A stretch of 42,233 nt of DNA from Kistimonas sp. bin40. Lineage in GTDB: Bacteria > Pseudomonadota > Gammaproteobacteria > Pseudomonadales > Endozoicomonadaceae. The DNA is taken from contig MPMQ01000022.1 of NCBI GenBank assembly GCA_002238585.1, forward strand, positions 1 to 42,233, in the 5' to 3' direction. A program made the translations under genes and the position numbers. Within the stretch, counting starts at the first letter, position 1, and the number at the start of each line of letters is the position of its first letter. Shown here piece by piece: positions 8,438 to 16,506 of the stretch. The notes under the pieces are model-generated. The model was given only the letters and a program-made list of their open reading frames with translations. It did not search any database and was not told the DNA's origin.

Positions 8438-11419
8438 TCAGGTCTCCTTGGGCTCGGCTTGTTGCGGCCCACCCAGCCGGTTGGCCAGGCCGATGGCCAT
8501 CACATAAAGGCCGCGTACCAGGTAGAACAAGGGCATTTTGCCGCGATCGGTACCCAGGCTTTCGCCCACAGCTTCGGTGTAGTCATGGTCCTCCCCATAA
8601 CGGAAGCCTTGCGCCGGATGCCCAGGGTAGAGTTCAGGGGAGGGGCGACCATATTTATTCAGGTGTACCGAGAAACTGTCACTGTTTATTGGCTGGCCAT
8701 TTTCCTCTTGTTTGGCACTCCAGTAGATAATTTCCCTGGCGGTCAGGTGGAGCCATTCGCAAACGGCCTTTTCGTCGAGCCCCTTGCAAGTCTCTGCAAA
8801 CAGCTCCTTGAGCTGGGTGCCGTCATCCAGCAGGCCGTCGAGCAGGGTGTTACAGCCTTCCTCAATGAACTTCGCCAGTTCAGCGACCGACGTTTTGTCT
8901 TTATAGTGCCAGCTTGGGTCTTCGGCGCGGTGCAGTCGCATGTAGTGCAGCAGCCCGCCGAAAATGTTCTGGGCTATGGCGTTGGCGAAAGAAGCCCGCT
9001 GTCCGTAATCGGGTGCAGTCAAGTGAGCATCCAGTGATGTGATATAGGTCTCGATGAAGGGGTAGAGCTCCAGGTCACCTATGTCGCGCAGCCCGGACTG
9101 GCCCCAGTCTGATTGATCCGTGGCGACGCTGTTCCACAGATGCAGGGTGCCAGGGTAGCCCGCATGGGCACCGTAGGCGTCAGTCTGGAAAAAAGCGTTC
9201 AACAGCAATTCAGGGCGGCGTCTGCATGCATCATCATAGAAGTGGTGGTACAGGCGGATAGTGGAAGTGTGCATAGCCCCCATGCTGCTCCAGATTCCCA
9301 GGTCATGTAGTGCATTGAGCAGTCCCTGGTGGGACTGCTGGAATCCCCCCTGTTCATCCGGCTGCCAGGCCAGGGTGTCATAGTTGTCACCCTGGGTGGT
9401 GAAACGGAACGCCAGGGCATACCGCTCGCCGTTCTGCTCGTGGATTTTCAGCTTGTCCGGGAAATCCTCAGGCTTGAGCGGAAGATTCTTGAGTGGCACC
9501 AGGTACATGCCCCCTGGTTTGGGAATTTCGCTGTGCCAGCCCAGTTCCGGGTGGTTGCGAGCAAAGCTTTGTGCCGCCTGTTCTGCTGTAAAGGTGCTCA
9601 GTGGCTCACCCTCGCGCTGAAACTTCATGTGAACGCAGCCTTGTTTTTCTGTATGCACCAGGGTACGGCCACCGCGTCGTTTCCAGGCAGCAAAGGTCCT
9701 GGGCTCAGGCAGCCAGAGCGGAAGGCTGTTGTCGTTGAGCTGCTGCTGCAGGTCCAGAAAGTCCCTGTCCATCTGTGCGCGTAATTCCTGCCCCTCTTGC
9801 GCGTGGGACAGTTGGAAGGGTTTTGCACTCATCAGCTGGACGCGCGCCTGGTCCGGCACCACACCGCTTCTGCGGCTACAGTGCCCTTCCTGTGCCGGGT
9901 CGAGAAGGGCGGCAGGATCCAGGTACAGAGGCGGGACTTGCAGCGTCTTTCCCAGCCCCCCGGTGCCGCCGTTATCCAGTATTGCCTTTCTGCAGTGTTC
10001 AGGCAGCTGTTCACCCTGCTCTTGCCAGGGGGCCAGTACCTGAGCCCAGGGTTGTTCGTCCATGACAGAGTCTGGGGCCAGGGATCCAGTGCCATCTTCG
10101 GTGCCCGGGCCATAGCATGCAGACAGCCGCTCGTGCTGGCTCAGTGGAAGATATGCACAAGGCTGCTTGCCGGTATTGACACTGGCACTGGCGGTCCGCC
10201 ATTCAGGGTAGCCTGCCAGGATGTTGTCGGGGATGGGGGCAAGATCACCCGGACAGTGACTGAGATACGCGCTGCACAGTTGAGGTGTTCTTTCACTTTC
10301 CGGCAGGCGGTGCAGCCACATGGGCTGCGTTTTCAGCAATTCCCACAGGTCATGGGTATCAAGCAAATTGCACGACAATTGACATGTTGAGTTTGGAAGC
10401 GCCTTGCTGAGACGCTCTTTTGTGTGCAGATGTTCGGGGATGGTTTCTATACCCGGGGGGTACCTGTGTTTCAATGCGAGGTCGACGCGCGTCCCGGTTT
10501 GGTGGCTGGGACGTATCCACTTCAGTGCCCTGCCGGAGGCCTCCAGTGCCAGGTCGCAGAGTTTGCTGTACTCCGGATCCGCTACGTCTTTGAACAAGGC
10601 AATGATCTCGTCGCGCGGGCGACCGTCGTCATACTGTCTGAGAGCCTGGCAACGTAACTCGAAGGTGAGCTCGTCTGCTCTCCTGTAGCAAGCCGAGTTG
10701 ACGCATCTGTTGATGGCTTCTTCCATGGTTTCCAGACGGGCAGCCAGCTCGGGAGACATGTCTGCAATAAAGTACATAAGCTCATGACGTTTATTTTGAG
10801 GCATCTTGTTCAGCAAGGGTGCCAGTTCCTGCTCTGTTTTCATATGTTCTGGCAGGACTCGAAAACTGTGGGGGGCAAGGCAGAGGAGCAGCCCGGACAT
10901 GCCGGGCATCTGCATCAGATTCTTCAGCTGTACTTCAGGCAGACAAGATATCAACCGATGGACCTGCGAGGGCTCTACGGCACACAGATAACTGGCCAGC
11001 TCCTGATCGCTGATTTGAATCAACTCGGGACGGTTACCGAATTTGGCATGCCGGCGTGCCATGTGGTCCAGAAGATCGCACTCGGTGATCGTTTTATTGC
11101 CGTAGATAACCTCCAGCATCTGCTGGTCAAGGCGCGCTATTTGCTGGTGACGCTGGGCCAGCGTCTGGCTCATGGGCTCGGTTGTCAGCGTGCGGCCGGG
11201 TTCTGGCTCTGGTCCCGATGGCAGCGGAGGGGACGTATCCATAGACTCGACAGGGCGCTGCTGAAGCGGTGTCTTGCTCGCGGCGGGATGCTGTCTCTCC
11301 TGCCCTTGTGACGGCACAGGAACGGGGTGTGCCGACTGTGTAGGTGCCCGGGTGGCTGCCGGTGTACAGAATTCAGGATAAAAAACGGGAGAAGAAACAG
11401 AAGAATATGTCCTGTTCAT
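8438..11419 (-). CDS. Array protein C (clade I)
   Basis: 993 residues from the ATG at 11419 (MNRTYSSVSSPV). The reading frame is open 25 codons further, but AAAGGACG lies just upstream of this ATG and that leader is the promoter-proximal DNA shared by D and E. Thr/Ser/Pro-rich N-terminus to about residue 85. The helical region contains an MKTEQELAPLL segment and an ERTPQLCSAYL-type segment. Invariant Cys 514 (HCSRRS), GGRTLV 583, Lys 599. The C-terminal patch is the GEDHDYTEA..GESLGTDRGK form. It ends EPKET, a variant of the common -PMET end. It is the closest relative of D, with long near-identical DNA stretches around 10400-10700 and 14050-14350. Confidence 0.9.
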   Translation of the reverse strand: MNRTYSSVSSPVFYPEFCTPAATRAPTQSAHPVPVPSQGQERQHPAASKTPLQQRPVESMDTSPPLPSGPEPEPGRTLTTEPMSQTLAQRHQQIARLDQQMLEVIYGNKTITECDLLDHMARRHAKFGNRPELIQISDQELASYLCAVEPSQVHRLISCLPEVQLKNLMQMPGMSGLLLCLAPHSFRVLPEHMKTEQELAPLLNKMPQNKRHELMYFIADMSPELAARLETMEEAINRCVNSACYRRADELTFELRCQALRQYDDGRPRDEIIALFKDVADPEYSKLCDLALEASGRALKWIRPSHQTGTRVDLALKHRYPPGIETIPEHLHTKERLSKALPNSTCQLSCNLLDTHDLWELLKTQPMWLHRLPESERTPQLCSAYLSHCPGDLAPIPDNILAGYPEWRTASASVNTGKQPCAYLPLSQHERLSACYGPGTEDGTGSLAPDSVMDEQPWAQVLAPWQEQGEQLPEHCRKAILDNGGTGGLGKTLQVPPLYLDPAALLDPAQEGHCSRRSGVVPDQARVQLMSAKPFQLSHAQEGQELRAQMDRDFLDLQQQLNDNSLPLWLPEPRTFAAWKRRGGRTLVHTEKQGCVHMKFQREGEPLSTFTAEQAAQSFARNHPELGWHSEIPKPGGMYLVPLKNLPLKPEDFPDKLKIHEQNGERYALAFRFTTQGDNYDTLAWQPDEQGGFQQSHQGLLNALHDLGIWSSMGAMHTSTIRLYHHFYDDACRRRPELLLNAFFQTDAYGAHAGYPGTLHLWNSVATDQSDWGQSGLRDIGDLELYPFIETYITSLDAHLTAPDYGQRASFANAIAQNIFGGLLHYMRLHRAEDPSWHYKDKTSVAELAKFIEEGCNTLLDGLLDDGTQLKELFAETCKGLDEKAVCEWLHLTAREIIYWSAKQEENGQPINSDSFSVHLNKYGRPSPELYPGHPAQGFRYGEDHDYTEAVGESLGTDRGKMPLFYLVRGLYVMAIGLANRLGGPQQAEPKET

Positions 11420-11493
11420 GATGCTACGTCCTTTGTGGCGTTTTCGGATTGCGCTCTTCACCCATGGGCTCTGGATAGAAGACGACTTCAACA

Positions 11494-11520
11494 TTCGACT
11501 TCACCTTCTGCCGTAAGTTC
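11494..11520 (-). promoter_or_regulatory. RpoE-like promoter of gene C
   Basis: Minus strand: GGGAACTT with core GAACTT at 11515-11520, 15-base spacer, GTCGAA (11494-11499), 75 nt before the ATG. Confidence 0.6.
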
Positions 11521-11577
11521 CCTGCCTTTTTTTGTACGCGCCCGCCGGTTGCGACACAGTCGCCTCCCGCCTGCCTG

Positions 11578-11928
11578 TTACGTCTCCATGGGCTCGTGGT
11601 GCGGCCCACCCAGCCTGTTGGCCAGGCCGATGGTCATCACATGGAGGTCGCCGGCCTGGTAGAACAAGGGAATTTTGTCTTTGCCAGCGTCTGGCTCACG
11701 GGCTCGGTCTGGAGCCTCCCGTCAGCTTATGGCGTCAATGTCAAAGTAGGGGAGCGGATACATCCATGGACGTGATAGCGCGATTGTGAAGTCTTCTTGT
11801 GGTTTTGACTGAAAGCTGTCCCTGCCCCCGCTGTGGCGTCGCAGAGGCCTGTATCCGTTTCACTGGTGGAGGGGGGGGGAGGCTGTGCCCATGGACGCAA
11901 AGGGGAACAAGGGAGGGGAGCTGTTCAT
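11578..11928 (-). pseudogene. Scar r1: array copy with most of its coding region deleted
   Basis: Both ends of a clade I copy are present with about 2.7 kb missing between them. The start (ATG at 11928, MNSSPPLFPFASMGTASPP) goes out of frame at a run of nine G (plus strand, about 11871). Further on, ITSMD and EPVSQTLA of the N-terminal region are readable. Then, directly, come KFPLFY and IGLANRLGGPHHEPMET from the extreme C-terminus, ending at a TAA (11578-11580). The join follows SQTLA. The 3' end and downstream flank are nearly identical to those of pseudogene E. This is a clean internal deletion, not an independent small gene. Confidence 0.85.
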
Positions 11929-12002
11929 GAGGCTCCCCCCTCTGAGGCGTTGTTGCGTTGCGCTCCTCCCCTGTTGGTCACGGTGAGAGGATTGCAGTGA
12001 CC

Positions 12003-12029
12003 TTTGGCTTTGTCTCCTGTCGTCAGTTG
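12003..12029 (-). promoter_or_regulatory. Decayed RpoE-like element of scar r1
   Basis: Minus strand: CAACTG (12024-12029), 15-base spacer, GCCAAA (12003-12008), 75 nt before the old start of r1. Geometry is as in the live copies, but both boxes carry changes at consensus positions, as expected of a promoter no longer under selection. Confidence 0.4.
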
Positions 12030-12059
12030 TCCGTCTTTCACAGTAGATCAGTAGATCAA

Positions 12060-15000
12060 TCAGAGGATGCGGCAACCTGTTGGGGGGGGCTGTGCCGGCT
12101 CGTGTTGCGGCCCACCCAGCCTGTTGGCCAGGCCAATGGCTATCACATAAAGGCCGCGTACCAGGTAGAACAAGGGCATCTTGCCGCGATCGGTACCCAG
12201 GCTTTCGCCCGCAGCTTCGGTGTAGTCATGGTCCTCCCCATAACGCAAGCCTTGCACCGGATGCCCGGGGTAGAGTTCAGGGGAGGGGCGACCGTCTGTG
12301 TTCAGGTGTACCGAGAAACTGTCACTGCTGATTGGCTTGCCGTTTTCCTCTTGTTTGGCACTCCAGTAGATAATTTCCCGGGCAGTCAGGTGGAGCCATT
12401 CGGAACAGGCTTTTTCGTCGAGCCCCTTGCAAGTCTCTGCAAACAGCTCCTTGAGCTGGGTGCCGTCATCCAGCAGGCCGTTCAGCAGGGTGCTACAGCC
12501 TTCCTCAATAAACTCTGCCAGATCCGTGACCGAATCGGCGTCTTTATAGTGCCAGGTCGGGTCCTGGTCGCGATGCAGCCGCATGTAGTGCAGCAGCCCA
12601 CCGAGAATGTTCTGGGCTATGGCGTTGACGAAAGAAGCCCGCTGACCGTAATCGGGTGCAGTCAATTTGGCATCAGGTGATGTGATATAGGTCTCGATGA
12701 AGGGGTAGAGCTCCAGGTCACCTATGTCGCGCAGCCCGGACAGGCCCCAGTCTGATTGATCTGTGGCTATGCTGTTCCACAGATGCAGGGTGCCAGGGTA
12801 GCCCGCATGGGCACCGTATGCCCTGGAGTGGAAAAAAGCGTTCAACAGCAATTCAGGGCGGCATACCCCTTCATTATCATGGAACTGGTGGTACAGGCGG
12901 ATAGTGGAAGTGTGCATGGCCCCCATGCTGCTCCAGATTCCCAGGTCATGTAGCGCATTGAGCAAACCTTGTTGGGACTGCTGGAATCCCCCCTGTTTAT
13001 CCGGCTGCCAGGCCAGGGTGTCATAGTTGTCACCCTGGGTGGTGAAACGGAATGCCAGGGCATACTTCTCGCCATTCTGGTCGTAGATTTTCAGCTGGTC
13101 CGGGAAGTCTTCAGGCTTCAGGGGAAGACTCTTGAGTGGCACCAGGTACATGCCCCCTGGCTCGGGAATTTCACTGTGCCAGCCCAGACCCGGATGGTCG
13201 CTGGCAAATTTTTGCGCCGCCTGTTCTGCTGCAAAGGTGCTCAGTGGTTCACCCTCGCGCTGAAGCTTCATGTGAACACAGTCTTCTTTTTCTGTATGCA
13301 CCAGAGTACGGCCACCGCGTCGTTTCCAGGTGGCAAAGGTCTCAGACTCTGGCAGCCAGAGCGGCAGGCTTTTGTCGTTCAGCTGCTGTTGCAGGTCCAG
13401 AAAATGCCTGTCCATCTGTGCGCGTAATTCCTGCCCCTCATGCGCGCGGGGCAGTTGAAAGGCTTTTGCCTTCATCAGCTGGATGCGCGCCTGGTCCGGT
13501 ACTACACCGGTTCTGCGACTACAGTGTTTTTCCAGTGCCGGGTCGTGAAGGGCGGCAGGATCCAGGTAGAGAGGCGGGACTTGCAGTGTTTCTCCCAGTC
13601 CCCCGGTGCCGCCGTTATCCAGTATTGCCTTGTTGCAGTGTTCAGGCAGCTGTTCGCGCTGCTTGAGCCAGTCCGTCAGTACCAGAGCCCAGGGTTGTTT
13701 GTCCATGACAGAGCCTGGGGCCGGGGATCCAGTGCTATCTTCAGTGCCCGGGCTGTAGCATGCAGACAGCCGCTCGTGCTCACTCAGTGGAAGATATGCA
13801 CAAGGCTGCTTGCTGGTATTGACACTGACACTGGCACTGGCGGTCCGCCATTCAGGGTGGTCTGCCAGGATGGGTTCGGGTATGGGGGTAAGATCACCCG
13901 GACTGCGACTGAGGTACTCGGTGCACAGTTGTGGGGTTCTTTCACTTTCCGGCAAGCGGTGCAGCCACCCGGGCTGCGCTTTCAGCGATTCCCACAGGTC
14001 ATGGGTATCAAGAAATTTGCACGACAGTTGATATTTTGAGTTTGGAAGCGCTTTGCTGAGACGCTCTTTTGTGTGCAGATGTTCGGGGATAGTTTCTATA
14101 CCCGGGGGGTACCTGTGTTTCAATGCGAGGTCGACGCGCGCCGCGCTTTGGTGGCTCGGGCGTATCCACTCCAGTGCCGTGCCGGCGACCTCCAATGCCA
14201 GGTCGCAGAGTTTGCTGTACTCCGGATCCGCTACGTCTTTGAACAAGGCAATGATATCGTTGCGCGGGCGACCGTTGTCATACTGCCTGAGGGCCTGGCA
14301 ACGTAACTCGAAGGTGAGTTCGTCTGCTCTGCTGCAGCAAGCCCAGCTGACATCTCTGTTGATGGCTTCCTCCATCGTTTCCAGACGGACAGCCAGCTCG
14401 GGAGACATTTCTGAAATAGTGCGCAGAACCGCATTACGCCTGTTCCGGGGCATCTTGTTCAGCAAGGGTTTGAGTACCTGTTCTGTTTTCATTTCTTCAG
14501 GCAGAAATTCAAAAAGGCAGGGCCCATAACAGAGGACCTGCCAGGTCTGGGCGGGTGGCAGCGTTGACATCAGACGTTCCAGCCGTGCTTCTGGCAGACA
14601 GCGTCTCAGCCGATAGCCCAGCGAGGCCTCTACAGCACACAGATGATTGGCCAGCTCCTGATCGCTGATTTGAATCAACCCGGGACGGCCATGGAAGTCG
14701 GCATTCCGGCGTGCCATGTGGTCCAGAAGATCGCAATTGGTGATCGTTTTGTTGCCGTAGATAACCTCCAGCATCTGCTGGTCAAGGCGCGCTATTTCCT
14801 GATGACGCTGGGCCAGCGTCTGGCTCATGGGCTCGCTTGCCAGCGTCCCGCCTGGTTCCAACTGTGATGCCGATGGAGGCGGAGAGGTATCCATGGACGT
14901 GATAACGCGGTCCTGAAGCGCTGTCGTGTTCGCAGGGGCATGATGCTGCCTTTCTTGCTCTCGTGGCTGCACACGAGAGGGCTGTGCCTGCTGAGCGCGT

Positions 15001-15074
15001 GACCGGGTGGCGGGTGGTGTACAGGATTCAGGAGAAGAAACGGGAGAAGAAACCGAAGAAGATGTTCTTTTCAT
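12060..15074 (-). CDS. Array protein D (clade I)
   Basis: 1,004 residues from the ATG at 15074 (MKRTSSSVSSPVSS). AAAGGACG is nine bases upstream, so I reject the 24-codon longer frame. Very Ser-rich first 20 residues, then Gln/Pro/Arg-rich to about 85. Invariant Cys 518 (HCSRRT), GGRTLV 587, Lys 603. The C-terminal patch is the GEDHDYTEA form. The tail is atypical: after RLGGPQHEP it reads AQPPPTGCRIL rather than ending in PMET. Here the downstream DNA switches to the type found between E and F, so the 3' end was probably exchanged by recombination. Confidence 0.9.
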   Translation of the reverse strand: MKRTSSSVSSPVSSPESCTPPATRSRAQQAQPSRVQPREQERQHHAPANTTALQDRVITSMDTSPPPSASQLEPGGTLASEPMSQTLAQRHQEIARLDQQMLEVIYGNKTITNCDLLDHMARRNADFHGRPGLIQISDQELANHLCAVEASLGYRLRRCLPEARLERLMSTLPPAQTWQVLCYGPCLFEFLPEEMKTEQVLKPLLNKMPRNRRNAVLRTISEMSPELAVRLETMEEAINRDVSWACCSRADELTFELRCQALRQYDNGRPRNDIIALFKDVADPEYSKLCDLALEVAGTALEWIRPSHQSAARVDLALKHRYPPGIETIPEHLHTKERLSKALPNSKYQLSCKFLDTHDLWESLKAQPGWLHRLPESERTPQLCTEYLSRSPGDLTPIPEPILADHPEWRTASASVSVNTSKQPCAYLPLSEHERLSACYSPGTEDSTGSPAPGSVMDKQPWALVLTDWLKQREQLPEHCNKAILDNGGTGGLGETLQVPPLYLDPAALHDPALEKHCSRRTGVVPDQARIQLMKAKAFQLPRAHEGQELRAQMDRHFLDLQQQLNDKSLPLWLPESETFATWKRRGGRTLVHTEKEDCVHMKLQREGEPLSTFAAEQAAQKFASDHPGLGWHSEIPEPGGMYLVPLKSLPLKPEDFPDQLKIYDQNGEKYALAFRFTTQGDNYDTLAWQPDKQGGFQQSQQGLLNALHDLGIWSSMGAMHTSTIRLYHQFHDNEGVCRPELLLNAFFHSRAYGAHAGYPGTLHLWNSIATDQSDWGLSGLRDIGDLELYPFIETYITSPDAKLTAPDYGQRASFVNAIAQNILGGLLHYMRLHRDQDPTWHYKDADSVTDLAEFIEEGCSTLLNGLLDDGTQLKELFAETCKGLDEKACSEWLHLTAREIIYWSAKQEENGKPISSDSFSVHLNTDGRPSPELYPGHPVQGLRYGEDHDYTEAAGESLGTDRGKMPLFYLVRGLYVIAIGLANRLGGPQHEPAQPPPTGCRIL

Positions 15075-15148
15075 GACGCTACGTCCTTTGTGGCGTTTTC
15101 GGATTGCGTTTTGCACCCATGGGTTCTGGATAGCATACCACTTCAATC

Positions 15149-15175
15149 TTTCACTTCACCTCCTGTCGTAAGTTC
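15149..15175 (-). promoter_or_regulatory. RpoE-like promoter of gene D
   Basis: Minus strand: GGGAACTT with core GAACTT at 15170-15175, 15-base spacer, GTGAAA (15149-15154, one change from GTCnAA), 75 nt before the ATG. Confidence 0.55.
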
Positions 15176-15879
15176 CCTGCCTTTTTTTGTACTCGCCCGC
15201 CGGTTGCGACACAGTCGCGTCCCGCCTGCCTGTTACGTCTCCATGGGCTCGTGGTGCGGCCCACCCAGCCGGTTGGCCAGACCAATGGCCATCACATAAA
15301 GGCCGCGTACCAGATAGAACAAGGGCAGATCACCGTTTTCGGTGCCCAGGCTTTCGCCCGCAGCTTCGGTGTAGTCATGGTCCTCCCCATAACGCAAGCC
15401 TTGCGCCGGATGCCCGGGGTAGAGCTCGGTGGAGGGGCGACCGTCTGTGTTCAGGTGTACCGAGAAACTGTCACTGTTTATTGGCTGGCCGTTCTGCTCT
15501 TGTTTGGCACTTCAGTAGGCAGTAGATAATTTTCCTGGCGGTCAGGTGGAGGCATTCGGAACCGGTCTTTTCGTCGATCCCCTTGCACGTTTCCGCAAAC
15601 AGCTCCTTTAGCAGGAGAGGGGGATTTGGCAGGCCACTGAACAAGGTGTCACAGCCTTCTTCAATGAATGCCACCAGACCCGCAACAGATTTTGCGTTTG
15701 GATAATGATAAGTCGGGTCTTCGGCGCGGTGCAGCCGTATGTGGCGCAGGAGCCCGCCGAGAATGTTTTGGGCTATGGCGTTGACAAAAGAAGCCCGCTG
15801 ACCGTAGTCGGGTGCAGTCAATTGGACATCAGGTGACGTGATACAGGTCTGGATGAAGGGGTAGAAGAGATATAGTCAA

Positions 15880-15936
15880 TTCTGGTATTTGAGACCAGAA
15901 TCAGGATGTCGTCTATCCTGGTCTCAAACACCAGAA
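15880..15936. repeat. 22-bp inverted repeat (hairpin) in the foreign insert of E
   Basis: Arms at 15880-15901 and 15915-15936 match at 20 of 22 positions around a 13-base loop (core TTTGAGACCAG / CTGGTCTCAAA). It begins five bases after the stop codon of the chimeric frame. It could be a transcription terminator carried in with the foreign 3' gene end, although no clear T-run follows, or the end of a small mobile element. Confidence 0.7.
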
Positions 15937-15940
15937 ATGA

Positions 15941-16348
15941 TCATAACTCGTTCAGGTTGTACTTCAGGTCATCCAGGGCACCCTTGATATCCAGGTAGTC
16001 CTGGTAGCGATGGTAGACCGGCTCGAAGCGCTCCCCCTTGCCTACTTGACCCAGGGACCACATGTGCCACAGACGATGGGCACCAGGGATAGACATATCC
16101 AGACTGGGTCTGGGTACTGCAGTGGCGGTCGGAAGCTGCCCGCCTGGCTCTGATGCCGCTGAATCCGGAGGGGACGGATCCACAGGCGCGACAGAGCGCT
16201 GCTCAAGCTTTGTCTGATCCACGGGGGGGTGCTGCCTCCCCTGCACGTGTGGGGGCTGTGCCTGCTGTGCGCGTGGCTGGGCGGCTGGCAGTGTACCGGG
16301 TCCAGTAGAAGGAACCGGAGGAAAAACAGAAGAATATGTATTGTCCAT
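15941..16348 (-). CDS. Chimeric small ORF: family N-terminus fused to a foreign C-terminus
   Basis: 135 residues. Residues 1 to ~72 are the Ser/Pro/Gln-rich N-terminal segment typical of the array, with start codon, ribosome-binding site and sigma-E-type promoter all in place. Residues ~75-135 are unrelated to the family: charged and aromatic, with RPSLDMSIPGAHRLWHMW near 80-97 and YHRYQDYLDIKGALDDLKYN near 112-131. They look like the C-terminal end of another protein that I do not recognise. If the array N-terminus is a secretion signal, this would be a natural fusion of that signal to another peptide. Expression is unproven, and it may simply be debris within pseudogene E. Confidence 0.45.
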   Translation of the reverse strand: MDNTYSSVFPPVPSTGPGTLPAAQPRAQQAQPPHVQGRQHPPVDQTKLEQRSVAPVDPSPPDSAASEPGGQLPTATAVPRPSLDMSIPGAHRLWHMWSLGQVGKGERFEPVYHRYQDYLDIKGALDDLKYNLNEL

Positions 16349-16422
16349 GATGCTACGTCCTTTGTGGCGTTTTCGGATTGCGTCCTTCACCCACTGGCTC
16401 TGGCGAAAAAATCCTTATAATC

Positions 16423-16449
16423 TTTGACCTTGCCTCCTGTCGTCAGTTC
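16423..16449 (-). promoter_or_regulatory. RpoE-like promoter of pseudogene E
   Basis: Minus strand: GGGGAACTG with core GAACTG at 16444-16449, 15-base spacer, GTCAAA (16423-16428), 75 nt before the ATG of E. Confidence 0.5.
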
Positions 16450-16506
16450 CCCGTCTGTCAGTAGAGAGACCAGAGGATGCGGCAACTCTATTCATGGCGG
16501 GAGTGG

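Larger units (their letters stand above)
15233..16348 (-). pseudogene. Pseudogene E: clade I copy with its centre replaced by foreign DNA
   Basis: The first ~72 codons (from ATG 16348, MDNTYSSVFPPV; AAAGGACG upstream) and the last ~205 codons belong to the family. About 2.1 kb between them is missing and replaced by about 265 bases (roughly 15866-16132) with no similarity to any paralogue. The C-terminal half is also frameshifted: after EIIY the DNA has a 7-base tandem duplication (CTACTGC-CTACTGA) that breaks the WSA segment, and HLTAREII has become HLTARKII. The final residues, HEPMET, are still readable in the shifted frame. Promoter and ribosome-binding site are intact, so a short chimeric product may be made (separate entry). 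Confidence 0.85.

Noticed and set aside
11420-11494. Upstream in-frame starts giving longer proteins for C (and likewise B, D, F, K, L)
   Set aside because: The added codons cover the DNA between promoter and ribosome-binding site. The internal ATG has the conserved GGACG at correct spacing and begins the Ser/Pro-rich segment common to all copies.
15206-15218. GCGAC-ACA-GTCGC hairpin downstream of E (also after r1, and as GCGACGCAGTCGC after C) as terminators
   Set aside because: Stems are only 5 bp and no T-run follows on the transcribed strand. They may just be part of the duplicated intergenic DNA.
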